A stretch of 64,000 nucleotides of DNA from positions 22,857 to 86,856 of the forward strand of contig JAQWRV010000008.1 of the NCBI GenBank assembly GCA_029243545.1, given 5' to 3'. Source of the stretch: Rhodospirillaceae bacterium. Lineage in GTDB: Bacteria > Pseudomonadota > Alphaproteobacteria > Rhodospirillales > Rhodospirillaceae. Below, piece after piece: positions 26,129 to 35,410 of this stretch. How positions within the stretch are numbered: position 1 is the first letter of the stretch; each line of letters opens with the position of its first letter. The notes beneath the pieces were generated by a model, which was not told the DNA's origin, did not search any database, and was given only the letters and a program-made list of their open reading frames with translations. Both the position numbers and the translations under genes were made by a program.

Positions 26129-27538
26129 TTAGACCGAGTAGTACATATCAAACTCAACAGGATGGGGTGTGGTGTCTAGACGCGCGACCTCTTCCATTTT
26201 GAGTTCGATATAAGCATCGATCATATCGTCGGTGAACGCGTCACCTTTCTTGAGGAAGTCACGGTCTGCGTCCAATGCATCTAGCGCTTCCCGAAGAGAA
26301 CTTGCGACTGTTGGTACGCCTTCCAGTTCTTCAGGGGGAAGATTGTAAAGATCCTTATCCATAGGATCGCCTGGGTGGATCTTATTCTCGATGCCATCGA
26401 TACCGGCCAGAAGCATCGATGAGAACGTCAGATACGGATTGCCTGACGCGTCTGGGAACCGCACTTCGACACGCTTTCCATTAGGGTTTGCCACGTGTGG
26501 AATACGACAAGATGCAGAGCGGTTGCGTGCTGAGTAAGCAAGCAATACCGGCGCTTCAAATCCTGGAACCAATCGCTTGTAGCTATTGGTTGATGCATTT
26601 GAGAAGGCGTTTAAGGCACGAGCGTGCTTGATGATCCCGCCAATATAATACAAGCAGGTTTCAGATAAATCTGCATAACCAGATCCTGCGAACAGGTTCT
26701 TGCCGTCTTTCCATAAAGACTGGTGGGTATGCATACCCGAGCCGTTGTCATTTACGATAGGCTTTGGCATGAACGTACAGGTCTTGCCGTAGGAATGGGC
26801 GACCATATGACATACGAACTTGTAGATCTGCATGTTGTCACCAGAGCGAACAAGGGTATCGAACTTGAGTCCGAGTTCATGTTGTGACGGTGCAACTTCA
26901 TGGTGATGCTTTTCCATGTTGAGGCCCATTTCTGCCATCACAGAAACCATTTCGGCACGAATATCCGTGCCACTATCTACAGGTGGTACCGGAAAATACC
27001 CGCCTTTAGCCTTGGGGCGGTGACCGTAATTGCCTTCTTCGTAGGGGCGCCATGAATTATAGGGGCCCTCTTCACTGTCTACTTGATAGGCCATCAAGTG
27101 TTGATCCGTGTTGAATCGAACATCGTCAAACACGAAGAATTCCGCTTCAGGGCCGAAGTATGCAGTATCCGCAATTCCACTCGACTGCATGTATGCGAGT
27201 GCGGCATTGGCAATACTTCTGGGGTCGCGATGGTAAGGCTGGCCGGTTGACGGTTCATGGACATTACAGAACAGAATGAGTTGTGGCTGGGCCGTGAATG
27301 GGTCCATAACTGCCGTCGAAAGGTCTGGCACAAGTGTCATGTCCGATTCATTGATGCTCTTCCATCCGGCGATTGACGAGCCATCGAACATGATGCCTTC
27401 TTCGAGCATTTCTTCGTCGACAGTGTCGACATGCTGAGCCGTGTGCTGCCATTTCCCAGCGGGGTTGGTGAATCGGAAATCGACGTATTTTACGTCGTTC
27501 TCCTTCATCATATTCAATACGTGTTTAGCGTCCGACAT
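26129..27538 (-). CDS. glnA: Glutamine synthetase, type I
   Basis: Assimilates ammonia: glutamate + NH3 + ATP to glutamine. The 469-residue protein shows [19 protein letters not shown], the catalytic MHTHQSLW loop region ([11 protein letters not shown]), NRSASCRIP and the adenylylation site [10 protein letters not shown], whose Tyr is modified in nitrogen-rich cells. I chose the ATG at 27538 ([23 protein letters not shown]) over an upstream in-frame codon because it matches the family N-terminus. It follows glnB in the same operon and is controlled from the sigma-54 promoter upstream. Confidence 0.97.
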   Translation of the reverse strand: MSDAKHVLNMMKENDVKYVDFRFTNPAGKWQHTAQHVDTVDEEMLEEGIMFDGSSIAGWKSINESDMTLVPDLSTAVMDPFTAQPQLILFCNVHEPSTGQPYHRDPRSIANAALAYMQSSGIADTAYFGPEAEFFVFDDVRFNTDQHLMAYQVDSEEGPYNSWRPYEEGNYGHRPKAKGGYFPVPPVDSGTDIRAEMVSVMAEMGLNMEKHHHEVAPSQHELGLKFDTLVRSGDNMQIYKFVCHMVAHSYGKTCTFMPKPIVNDNGSGMHTHQSLWKDGKNLFAGSGYADLSETCLYYIGGIIKHARALNAFSNASTNSYKRLVPGFEAPVLLAYSARNRSASCRIPHVANPNGKRVEVRFPDASGNPYLTFSSMLLAGIDGIENKIHPGDPMDKDLYNLPPEELEGVPTVASSLREALDALDADRDFLKKGDAFTDDMIDAYIELKMEEVARLDTTPHPVEFDMYYSV

Positions 27539-27576
27539 TGTCTTTTCCCATCCTTGCAAGTGTGGAGTAGAAACTG

Positions 27577-27598
27577 TGCTGCTTCCTAAAAAGCAGCA
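27577..27598 (-). other. Hairpin in the glnB-glnA intergenic space
   Basis: A perfect 8-bp inverted repeat, TGCTGCTT and AAGCAGCA, with a 6-base loop, in the 126 bases between glnB and glnA. No T-run follows, so it is more likely an mRNA processing or stability element than a terminator. Confidence 0.5.
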
Positions 27599-27664
27599 TT
27601 CAACAGAGCCAGTATTGCGCAAACATACCGGCTCAACTGTACTTGAGAAGCGTGTCGCTGGTGT

Positions 27665-28078
<414 letters not shown>

Positions 28079-28092
28079 CTATACTTTCTCTA

Positions 28093-28108
28093 TCCAAAAA
28101 CCGTGCCA
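28093..28108 (-). promoter_or_regulatory. Sigma-54 (RpoN) promoter of glnB-glnA
   Basis: The minus strand reads TGGCACGGTTTTTGGA, matching the -24/-12 consensus TGGCAC-N5-TTGCW except for G instead of C in the -12 GC. The GG and -12 dinucleotides have the required 10-base separation. It lies about 85 bases before the glnB start. Confidence 0.75.
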
Positions 28109-28183
28109 GTTTTTCTCAATTCCATGAATCCAATAGAATCAAGGACATAACTCTTTCTGAGGTCCCAAAGTAGACTAGGGTGC

Positions 28184-28220
28184 TGCTTATATCCCCAGCA
28201 AGTTGCCCAAAATATGGGCA
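28184..28220. promoter_or_regulatory. Two tandem NtrC-type binding sites
   Basis: Two copies of the NtrC pattern TGC-N11-GCA: 28184-28200 (TGCTTATATCCCCAGCA) and 28204-28220 (TGCCCAAAATATGGGCA, a perfect palindrome). Their centres are 20 bases apart, about two helical turns. They lie roughly 75-130 bases upstream of the sigma-54 promoter, as expected for an enhancer of an NtrC-activated gln operon. Confidence 0.68.
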
Positions 28221-28321
28221 GCATTAGAGGTGTGCAACTTATAATATTTGTTTTGGAAAAAAGCGTCTTTAGCCCATTTGTTGACTGAGTCCTGGGAAGG
28301 CGGTAGACGACGCAATGTTGT

Positions 28322-28399
28322 GGCGGGTGTAGCTCAGTTGGTTAGAGCGCCTGGTTGTGGTTCAGGAGGTCGTGGGTTCAATCCCCATCACTCGCCCCA
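28322..28399 (+). tRNA. tRNA-His (anticodon GTG)
   Basis: The acceptor stem GCGGGTG pairs with CACTCGC. The extra 5' G (28322) opposite C73, unique to tRNA-His, is present, and CCA is encoded (28397-28399). The anticodon loop TTGTGGT gives GTG at 28357-28359. The D arm (AGCTCAGTTGGTTAGAGC) and T arm (GTGGGTTCAATCCCCAT) are standard. Confidence 0.96.
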
Positions 28400-28487
28400 G
28401 TTTTCTTCCTTCGTTTGCTTTTCCGTATATATGCCTAGTTGGCGGTAACCTCGTCGGCGCAGTCCCACAGTACAATGGTACTTTAGA

Positions 28488-28501
28488 GGTATTATAATAC
28501 C
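28488..28501. repeat. 14-bp perfect palindrome upstream of rplM
   Basis: GGTATTATAATACC is a perfect palindrome lying inside a wider imperfect inverted repeat (CAATGGTA ... TACCATCATTG). It sits between tRNA-His and the rplM promoter and could be an operator or RNA hairpin. Confidence 0.45.
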
Positions 28502-28538
28502 ATCATTGCAAATAGCTGTTTTTACAGTGTTTTTCGAG

Positions 28539-28567
28539 TTGACTTGACGTTTTCCTTGCCATAGATA
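28539..28567 (+). promoter_or_regulatory. Sigma-70-type promoter of rplM-rpsI
   Basis: TTGACT, 17 bases, then TAGATA: a good housekeeping match. It lies about 95 bases before the rplM ATG, leaving an untranslated leader. Confidence 0.6.
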
Positions 28568-28661
28568 GCCGTTCTAGTGGACGTACTCTGCAGATGGCAC
28601 TTAGCCATCGAGACTTTTTGCAGCGGTTTACCGTCCAAAATGATTTGCTCAAGAGGATACC

Positions 28662-29126
28662 ATGGGAACCTATTCCGCTCGTCCGAGCGAAGTTCAGCGC
28701 AAGTGGTATGTCATAGACGCCGAAGATTTAGTTCTTGGGCGTATGGCAGCTGAAATCGCTAAAATATTGCGTGGTAAACATAAGACCATGTTCACCCCGC
28801 ATATCGATACCGGGGATAACGTCATCGTTATTAATGCGGCGAAAGTCCGCCTGACCGGGAATAAGCACGCCAATAAGACCTATTACTGGCATACAGGCTA
28901 TCCGGGTGGAATCAAGAAGCGGACGGCCGGTCAGATTCTAAATGGTAAGTTCCCTGAGCGCGTCGTCGAAAAAGCCATCGAGCGAATGATGCCTAGAGGG
29001 CCTCTATCACGGGCACAGTTCAAGAAACTCAAAATTTATCCCGGCGCTGAGCATCCTCATGAGGCTCAGAACCCTGAAGTACTGGACATTGCGTCGCGCA
29101 ATCCAAAGAACAAGAGGAGCGCCTAA
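28662..29126 (+). CDS. rplM: 50S ribosomal protein L13
   Basis: Large-subunit ribosomal protein L13. The 154 residues begin [29 protein letters not shown] and contain [30 protein letters not shown] and [19 protein letters not shown], all typical. An AAGAGGA site precedes the ATG. It is paired with rpsI three bases downstream, the universal order. Confidence 0.98.
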   Translation: MGTYSARPSEVQRKWYVIDAEDLVLGRMAAEIAKILRGKHKTMFTPHIDTGDNVIVINAAKVRLTGNKHANKTYYWHTGYPGGIKKRTAGQILNGKFPERVVEKAIERMMPRGPLSRAQFKKLKIYPGAEHPHEAQNPEVLDIASRNPKNKRSA

Positions 29127-29129
29127 CCC

Positions 29130-29600
29130 ATGGCGGAGAACGCAACGTCATTAGAAGACCTCAAGGAGGTCGTGGCTGAGGCCGCCGCGCCGCTTGAGCC
29201 GAAAAAAGACGAGTTTGGTCGGTCATATGCAACGGGTAAACGTAAAGATGCTGTTGCCCGCGTATGGATTAAGCCTGGCACCGGCAAAATCACGGTTAAC
29301 AAGCGTGAGGTTGAAAACTATTTTCCACGGCCTGTTCTGCGCATGATGATTAATCAGCCCTTCCAGGTGACTAACCGTGAAGGCCAATTTGATGTGATCT
29401 GCACGGTGTCTGGTGGCGGATTATCTGGTCAGGCCGGTGCACTACGGCACGGCATTTCCAAGGCGCTGTCATTGTTTGAGCCCGACCTCCGGCCGGTTCT
29501 CAAGAAGGGTGGATTTCTCACCCGTGACTCCCGTGTGGTTGAGCGGAAAAAATATGGCCGCCGTAAAGCGCGCCGCAGCTTCCAGTTCTCAAAACGGTAA
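29130..29600 (+). CDS. rpsI: 30S ribosomal protein S9
   Basis: Small-subunit protein S9, 156 residues. After a roughly 25-residue acidic N-terminal extension (often seen in alphaproteobacteria) come [44 protein letters not shown] and the C-terminal [24 protein letters not shown] tail that reaches the ribosomal P site. Co-transcribed with rplM. Confidence 0.98.
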   Translation: MAENATSLEDLKEVVAEAAAPLEPKKDEFGRSYATGKRKDAVARVWIKPGTGKITVNKREVENYFPRPVLRMMINQPFQVTNREGQFDVICTVSGGGLSGQAGALRHGISKALSLFEPDLRPVLKKGGFLTRDSRVVERKKYGRRKARRSFQFSKR

Positions 29601-29630
29601 TACGAAAACTATAAAATTACCATTTTTATT

Positions 29631-29658
29631 AAGGGGTTATCTTCGGATAATCCCTTTT
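29631..29658 (+). terminator. Intrinsic terminator after rpsI
   Basis: An 11-bp stem AAGGGGTTATC/GATAATCCCTT closed by a TTCG tetraloop and followed by TT (total TTTT run). It ends the rplM-rpsI transcript. Confidence 0.85.
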
Positions 29659-29660
29659 CC

Positions 29661-29782
29661 ATGTTCACCTTCTATTCACAGACGGTTGATTTTATTGATT
29701 TCGCCTCACAGGCCAGGACGAAGTTCTAGATATCGGGTGTGCTTATGGTGTCGCCAGACACGCCCGCCTTCGGCTGCTATAG
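29661..29782 (+). pseudogene. Remnant of a SAM methyltransferase N-terminus
   Basis: From ATG 29661 one frame reads MFTFYSQTVDFIDFASQA and then stops. In the next frame the sequence continues as FRLTGQDEVLDIGCAYGVA before a stop at 29782. Together they resemble the N-terminus and SAM-binding motif I (VLDIGCAYG) of a class I methyltransferase, broken by a frameshift and truncated. It lies between the rpsI terminator and a DUF1838 gene. Confidence 0.5.
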
Positions 29783-29812
29783 TTTTTCTTTTTCCTAAAT
29801 ATGGAGTTTCCA

Positions 29813-30775
29813 ATGCTACGTCGTAATTTTCTTGTAGGAGGGGCTGGATTGGCCGCGGCCGGGGCGGTCACACAGGCCAATGCCGCCGATGCGCCGACGC
29901 TGACAGGACCGTACATCGATCTCACTACCGGCAAGGGCAACATGATCTTGCGGGCCCGCATGGGCGGGGACTTGGACGAAAGCAAAGTCAAGTACGGCAG
30001 CGTCACGGGTATAGTGTCCGGCGTGCGGCCGGGCGAAAAGATCAAAGATCTCTTCGGTTTTGAAGTAGTCAGTGTCAGCAGGAACGAACGCCAACCGGAT
30101 GGCACATACCGGAACTTGCACCGTGAATCCATTCTATACACAGACCTCGCGACCGGAGATATTCTGACCGACTACGTGAATCCCTATATGGACGAGAAAG
30201 TCCGCGTGGTCGACGTGACCAACGACCCGTGGAATATCCATATCGCCGAATACGTCAATATGGGCGGACCGTCCTACGGCGGGCTCAACGAAGAGGCGAA
30301 TGCCGGCCGCAGAGAATACATTTTGAATTGGTCTCACGCGGGCAATGGGCTGATTACGGCTTTGACGAATATCAACCTGTACTACCCGTCTGCGCTGCAG
30401 CCGGACAAGTGGCTGCGTGAAAGCTCAGGCGCGATGAATCGGGTCTCCGAGTGTTATACCCATGTGGTCAGTCTCGCCGACGCGCAAAACGAGAATCTGA
30501 CGACTGTGAAAAAGACGGGGACGTGGTCACGCGTGACGCCCTGGCTGCCGTGGATGCTTATGGGGCAGGCGCCGGGTCACTGTCTCTATCAATCAACAGT
30601 CACGACCTTGGACGGGATCGACGGTTTCAAGAAACCCGTGCTGGCCCACATGGAGAAGCATCATCCCCATATGCTGGAAGCGCCGCCGCCGGAATCCTGG
30701 GACAAACCGAACCTGTCGAGCATCGAATGGTATGCCCGGACTGAAGAGCCCGCGCCGATGAAGGCGGGGTCCTGA
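29813..30775 (+). CDS. Tat-exported DUF1838 family protein (copy 3)
   Basis: A 320-residue DUF1838-type protein with a compact Tat leader (MLRRNFLVGGAGLAAAGAVTQANA). Its mature part keeps the family plan (HRESILYTDLATGDILTDYVNPYMDEKVRVVDV, SECYTHVVSLAD, WSRVTPWLPWMLMGQAPGHCLYQS, MEKHHPHMLEAPPP) but is the most divergent of the four in this window. I start it at 29813 because the GGAG just upstream fits that ATG; the ATG four codons earlier has no ribosome site. Stands alone after a decayed methyltransferase. Function unknown. Confidence 0.75.
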   Translation: MLRRNFLVGGAGLAAAGAVTQANAADAPTLTGPYIDLTTGKGNMILRARMGGDLDESKVKYGSVTGIVSGVRPGEKIKDLFGFEVVSVSRNERQPDGTYRNLHRESILYTDLATGDILTDYVNPYMDEKVRVVDVTNDPWNIHIAEYVNMGGPSYGGLNEEANAGRREYILNWSHAGNGLITALTNINLYYPSALQPDKWLRESSGAMNRVSECYTHVVSLADAQNENLTTVKKTGTWSRVTPWLPWMLMGQAPGHCLYQSTVTTLDGIDGFKKPVLAHMEKHHPHMLEAPPPESWDKPNLSSIEWYARTEEPAPMKAGS

Positions 30776-30853
30776 GGAGCAGCCACGGTCTAGCAGCAGT
30801 GGCCGATGGTCACGCCGCTAAGGATATAGAAAGGATGATAAAGCTTTGAACCA

Positions 30854-31984
30854 ATGCTAGTGGTATTCGGGGATTCGCATTCGCTCATTTGGCGTGGACA
30901 GCTAGCGTCTGACACATCGGACGCGTCGGTCTTCCCAAATGTTCGTGTGAACCATTTAGGACCTGCGCTGACCTATAACCTCATGGGTGAAAACTCCGAG
31001 GTCGGAAAATGGGGCGAGGCGATTCTCAGTCATGGAGACATTACCAATCCGGACACGTCAGCAATTATGCTGTGCTTTGGTGAAATCGATTGCAGAACAC
31101 AGGTGATACGCCGGGCCATAAGCCAGAAACTAAGTATTAGAGAAGTCTGCATTCGAATCGCTGACCGATATTTTGAATTTGTGGAGCGCTTGCAAACAAT
31201 TGTCGACGTTCCCATAGTCGTTTGTGGCCCGACGGCGACGGCATCCACAACGCGAAACTGGGACATTCATTTTCCGAGTGTGGGCACAGAAATTGAGCGC
31301 AACACTGCGACACGCGAGTTCACCGCTCTTCTTTATGGTGGGGCGGAAAGCAGAGAAAATGTCTTCGCTATAAGTGTATTTGAGAAAATGGTCAGTCGTG
31401 CTGGTGCGACATTAGACAAGTACACTGATGATGGATGCCACTTGAACTTTGAAGGCTTGGATTTGGCCATTGAAGCTTTCCGTGAGGTTGCAAGAAACTT
31501 TTCCAACACAGCAATCGACTATTTTTTTACCGATCCCGTTTGTTCAGATGGCGTGCCGCGGATGCGCGATATTTCAGACTTCGCAAAAATCATAGAAATT
31601 AGTTCCAGTGAGCTCTATCCCAGATCATTCTCTATACTGAGAAATGGCAATGATGATATCTTTGTCGTAGACGGTGAAGGCTTGCCCTGGGTAATAGTGG
31701 ATATAGGATTCGGTGCGCTTGTGGAGAGAATTGAGATATTCAGATCCACAGTCGACACGTCACCAAACGTACTGTCATTTGAAGTTTATGGTGGAGTAGA
31801 CCATCGGAATCTTGATTTGATTTATCAACATGATGGCATGGAGTTTGGCATCCTTGGAATTGGACTCCCTATCTCGAACCCTAGTCCAAATGTGCCTCTT
31901 AGATTCTTGAAAATAGGTCTACGGACGGTGGGGCCATTTCATCTTGCAGGAATTAAGATCTACGCAAAGACCTTTATGGTCTGA
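30854..31984 (+). CDS. SGNH-hydrolase-like protein with C-terminal beta-sandwich-like domain
   Basis: A 376-residue protein starting directly with an SGNH block I: MLVVFGDSHSLIW (GDS(H) with the candidate catalytic Ser). Further motifs are ML..FGEIDCR (block III-like) and DGCHLNFEGL (block V Asp/His). Residues ~220-376 form a second domain resembling discoidin/F5-8 type modules (VIVDIGFGALVERIEIFRS, FLKIGLRT). No signal peptide, so it is probably cytoplasmic. Esterase or acyltransferase action on a glycan is plausible because the next gene is glycosyltransferase-like, but this is inference. Its codons look more A/T-rich than the ribosomal neighbours. Confidence 0.6.
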   Translation: MLVVFGDSHSLIWRGQLASDTSDASVFPNVRVNHLGPALTYNLMGENSEVGKWGEAILSHGDITNPDTSAIMLCFGEIDCRTQVIRRAISQKLSIREVCIRIADRYFEFVERLQTIVDVPIVVCGPTATASTTRNWDIHFPSVGTEIERNTATREFTALLYGGAESRENVFAISVFEKMVSRAGATLDKYTDDGCHLNFEGLDLAIEAFREVARNFSNTAIDYFFTDPVCSDGVPRMRDISDFAKIIEISSSELYPRSFSILRNGNDDIFVVDGEGLPWVIVDIGFGALVERIEIFRSTVDTSPNVLSFEVYGGVDHRNLDLIYQHDGMEFGILGIGLPISNPSPNVPLRFLKIGLRTVGPFHLAGIKIYAKTFMV

Positions 31985-32045
31985 TTGTGCTTCGTGCCCC
32001 ATTCTCATCCACTTGGGTTTCTCTTCATTAAAAAAATGACGGACT

Positions 32046-33659
32046 ATGAGTGATCAAGTTGAACTTTCAGTAGAATTGAACAAGGCCGCAGAATGCTACC
32101 GCAACCATGATTTCGGAGCAGCAAAATCTGTTTGCGAATCTATCCTCGCCCATATCCCCGACCATCCTGATGCTCTTAACGTTCTTGCCTTGGCTGAACG
32201 GGCGAAAAAAAAATGGGGTAAAGCCGAAGAAATTGTACGCCACGGAATCAATGTGCACGATCGGTACGCTCCGCTTCATAACACGTTAGGTCTCATCGCA
32301 CTCGACCAAAGGCGTCTTCCGGAAGCAGAGGCAGCCTTTAGACAAGCTGTGGAGTGCAAGCCAAACAAACAAGACTTTCGCATCAATTTGTCTCGTGTCC
32401 TTCACGAAATGGGAAACCTCGATGACGCGAAAGCCATGCTCACGTCAATTATTGACGAAGGTTCTTTATTAGCGAACCCGTTTGTATTGCGCGCTTCAAT
32501 TTCCGCTGAGCTTGGAAAATTTGATAAGGCCTGTGCGGACATAGCATTGGCTGAGGAGAATGGAGCCGACGCCGGTGATTTAGCAACAGTAAAAGCGCAA
32601 TGTGCTTTTGCTGATAGTGATTTTGAGCGGGCCTATAGCTACTACGATGAAGCGGTGACCCATACCACAGATGTCGCAGACGCGCGTGTCAATCGTGGCA
32701 TGGTCCGATTGTTGCAGGGGCGGATAAGAGAAGGCTGGAATGATTATAGAATGCGCCATCAGCGGCGCTGGGGCCGCTCAGTTGCCCGGCCGTTCACTTG
32801 TTCTCAATGGCAGGGTGAAGATCTGGCCGGAAAATCATTACTGTTGTGGGCTGAGCAAGGCCTAGGCGAAGCTATTCTATGCGGGACACTCATTCCAGTT
32901 GTGCTGACGGAAGCCAAAAGCGTCACACTTGAGTGTGGCGAAAGGCTCGCAGTGCTCTTGCGCCGCTCATTTCCACAAATCACTATTGCACCTCAGGTCA
33001 ATCCACCCCACACAGTAATAGAAGGGGCAAAGCCTGACTATCAAGCAAGTCTACTAGATCTCATTCGATATCGAGGGGCTGACGCTGCCGAGAATACCCC
33101 AAGACCGGCTTGTCTTAAACCTGATGCTGATCACGCCGCAGAACTGAAGGCTAAATATTGCACTCAAGCCAAGGAGTGCCGTTTGGTGGGTTTATCCTGG
33201 TCCAGCCCGCAAGCTGTTGGCGGCCGTATGAAAAAGATCGATGCGGAGTTCTGGAGGGCTGTTCTGTCTGTCCCTGGTGTTTGCTTCGTCAACCTTCAAT
33301 ACGGTGATGATCGGCAAGACTTGAATGAAATAGCTGAATCATGTGGGGCGACATTTATCAACGATACTTCGATTGATCCCGCTGGCGCCCTCGACAGGCT
33401 CTCCGATCAAATTGCGGTTTTGGACCTGGTTGTCTCTGTTTCAACCACGACGGCCCATCTTGCAGGCGCACTCGGGGTGCCAACATGGGTCATCGTGCCG
33501 CCACTCGGCCCTGCGGCGATGTGGTACTGGTTTACAGATCGAACTGATTCACCCTGGTATCCCGCAATACGCTTGATCCGCCGTCAATATGGTGACGGCC
33601 AGGATAAAGCCCTGATAGAGGACGTTGCCCGCGACCTAGCCACTTGGTCCACCGCATAA
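32046..33659 (+). CDS. TPR protein with glycosyltransferase-9-like C-terminal domain
   Basis: A 537-residue cytoplasmic protein. Residues ~1-230 are tetratricopeptide repeats (NKAAECYRNHDFGAAKSVCESIL, APLHNTLGLIALDQRRLPEAEAAFRQAVECKP, VNRGMVRLLQGRIREGWNDYRMRH). The C-terminal half (KSLLLWAEQGLGEAILCG, VGLSWSSPQ, DLVVSVSTTTAHLAGALGVPTWVIVPPLGPAAMWYW) has the look of ADP-heptose:LPS-type GT9 glycosyltransferase domains. TPR-GT fusions of this kind accompany flagellin or surface glycosylation. Lies 61 bases after the SGNH-like gene. Confidence 0.72.
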   Translation: MSDQVELSVELNKAAECYRNHDFGAAKSVCESILAHIPDHPDALNVLALAERAKKKWGKAEEIVRHGINVHDRYAPLHNTLGLIALDQRRLPEAEAAFRQAVECKPNKQDFRINLSRVLHEMGNLDDAKAMLTSIIDEGSLLANPFVLRASISAELGKFDKACADIALAEENGADAGDLATVKAQCAFADSDFERAYSYYDEAVTHTTDVADARVNRGMVRLLQGRIREGWNDYRMRHQRRWGRSVARPFTCSQWQGEDLAGKSLLLWAEQGLGEAILCGTLIPVVLTEAKSVTLECGERLAVLLRRSFPQITIAPQVNPPHTVIEGAKPDYQASLLDLIRYRGADAAENTPRPACLKPDADHAAELKAKYCTQAKECRLVGLSWSSPQAVGGRMKKIDAEFWRAVLSVPGVCFVNLQYGDDRQDLNEIAESCGATFINDTSIDPAGALDRLSDQIAVLDLVVSVSTTTAHLAGALGVPTWVIVPPLGPAAMWYWFTDRTDSPWYPAIRLIRRQYGDGQDKALIEDVARDLATWSTA

Positions 33660-33816
33660 TCATAAGTAATGCGGTTTTCCCGCCGCTCGACTTGGTGTAA
33701 AGGATGGCCGCCTATGGTCAATAACGGGCTTGAGCGGTAGCAGAGCAAAGTTCGCACCGGCGGTTTTGCGACAATCGGCGTATATAGCGCAGGATTATTA
33801 GTGAAGGACGAGTCAG

Positions 33817-34779
33817 ATGACCGCCAAAGTGTTCATCGATGGAGAGGCCGGAACGACGGGTCTACAGATCCGGCAGCGTCTAGAGAATCATGCGGGCATA
33901 GAAATCGTTTCTATTGATCCTGCAAGGCGGAAGGATCGCGTTGCCAGGGCGGAGCTGTTGAATAGTGTCGACGTTGCTATCCTCTGTTTACCTGACGACG
34001 GAGCACGGGAGGCTATATCGCTGATCGAGACTGATACCGTGCGGGTTATCGATGCGTCCACCGCATTTCGCACGGCACCGGGCTGGGTCTACGGATTTCC
34101 AGAAATGACACAGACGCAGCGCCATGACATCGCCGGTGCCAGCCGCGTTACTAATGCGGGTTGCTACGCGACCGGGTCTGTTGCAATTTTGCGCCCCCTT
34201 GTCGACGCGGAAATCGTGCCGGGTGACGGTGCGGTCAGCATCATTGGAGTGAGCGGATACTCAGGTGGCGGGCGCGGCATGATCGCGGAGTTCGAAGACA
34301 GCAGCAGCCCTATCTATACCACTGTGCCCTTCAGACTCTATGGACTCGGGCTTACTCATAAGCATGTACCCGAAATTCAAGCGCATGCCGGGCTTGAGCG
34401 CCCGCCTCTGTTCGCGCCTGCCGTTGGCCGTTTTGCCCAAGGCATGATCGTAGAAGTACCATTAGACCTCAATGTCCTGCCAGGCACGCCCTGTATGGCC
34501 GACGTGCATGCGACATTAGCGGATGCTTATGCGAATGAGCCCTTCGTCACCGTCGTCCCCCTAGCAGAGTCCGGTGCGCTCGCCACCCTTTCACCGGAGG
34601 CGCTAAACGGTACGAACAATATGCACCTTCATGTATTCGGGTCAGCTGAAAACAGCCAAATACTCGTGGTCTCTACCCTCGACAACCTTGGCAAGGGTGC
34701 TTCAGGTCAAGCTGTGCAGAACCTCAACATCATGCTCGATCTGCCTGAAGCAGATGGCCTTTTGTTGTACGCGGCTTAA
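33817..34779 (+). CDS. argC: N-acetyl-gamma-glutamyl-phosphate reductase
   Basis: Third step of arginine synthesis: NADPH-dependent reduction of N-acetylglutamyl phosphate. The 320-residue protein is of the shorter ArgC type: KVFIDGEAGTTGLQIRQRL at the N-terminus, the catalytic Cys in NAGCYATG, and GVSGYSGGGRGMI. Followed after two bases by a gamma-class carbonic anhydrase-like gene. Confidence 0.93.
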   Translation: MTAKVFIDGEAGTTGLQIRQRLENHAGIEIVSIDPARRKDRVARAELLNSVDVAILCLPDDGAREAISLIETDTVRVIDASTAFRTAPGWVYGFPEMTQTQRHDIAGASRVTNAGCYATGSVAILRPLVDAEIVPGDGAVSIIGVSGYSGGGRGMIAEFEDSSSPIYTTVPFRLYGLGLTHKHVPEIQAHAGLERPPLFAPAVGRFAQGMIVEVPLDLNVLPGTPCMADVHATLADAYANEPFVTVVPLAESGALATLSPEALNGTNNMHLHVFGSAENSQILVVSTLDNLGKGASGQAVQNLNIMLDLPEADGLLLYAA

Positions 34780-34781
34780 CC

Positions 34782-35327
34782 GTGAAACCCCCATTGCAGA
34801 CACCAATCATCTTGCCCTGGAATGGCGTCATGCCGACGATTGCAAAGGATGCCTTTGTCGCGCCAAATGCAACGCTCGTTGGTGCCATGACAATCGGTGC
34901 TCTATCCAGCGTTTGGTTCAACGTTGTTTTACGTGGCGACGTTAATTTCATACGTGTGGGAGAGCGGACGAACATTCAAGACGGGACGATTGTGCACGTG
35001 TCTTCAAGAAAGGATCATCCTACTGTGATAGGAAGCGATGTGCTTATCGGACACATGGCAATGATCCACGCCTGCATATTAGAAGACGGCTGTTTCGTCG
35101 GCATGTCAGCCACGGTTATGGACGGAGCTGTGATCGAGGCGGGCGCTATGGTTGCAGCAGGAGCATTGGTTCCGCCGGGCAAAAAGGTCGGAGCCGGCCA
35201 GCTGTGGGCCGGAACACCGGCAAAGTATGTCCGCGACCTCACGGATATTGAAAAGTCAGCATTTCCTCAGCAAATTCAGCGCTATGTGGATCTCGGCCAA
35301 ACCTATCGCGCTCTAACCACGGAATAA
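34782..35327 (+). CDS. Gamma-carbonic anhydrase-family hexapeptide protein
   Basis: A 181-residue left-handed beta-helix protein (YrdA/PaaY/CaiE group): NATLVGAMTIGALSSVWFNVVLRGDVNFIRVGERTNIQDGTIVHV, then a GSDVLIGHMAMIHACILEDGCFVGMSATVMDGAVIEAGAMVAAGALVPPGKKVGAGQLWAGTPAKYVRDL. The His residues in HVSS, GHMAMIH match the zinc ligands. Starts at GTG two bases after argC. Confidence 0.88.
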   Translation: MKPPLQTPIILPWNGVMPTIAKDAFVAPNATLVGAMTIGALSSVWFNVVLRGDVNFIRVGERTNIQDGTIVHVSSRKDHPTVIGSDVLIGHMAMIHACILEDGCFVGMSATVMDGAVIEAGAMVAAGALVPPGKKVGAGQLWAGTPAKYVRDLTDIEKSAFPQQIQRYVDLGQTYRALTTE

Positions 35328-35410
35328 TTCGTTTCTCAGAATCTTGCCATGCAATTAGATGCTGGAGTCTCTAAGCTGAGAGCTATCCTTCGGGCTTAAT
35401 GGAGCAACGT

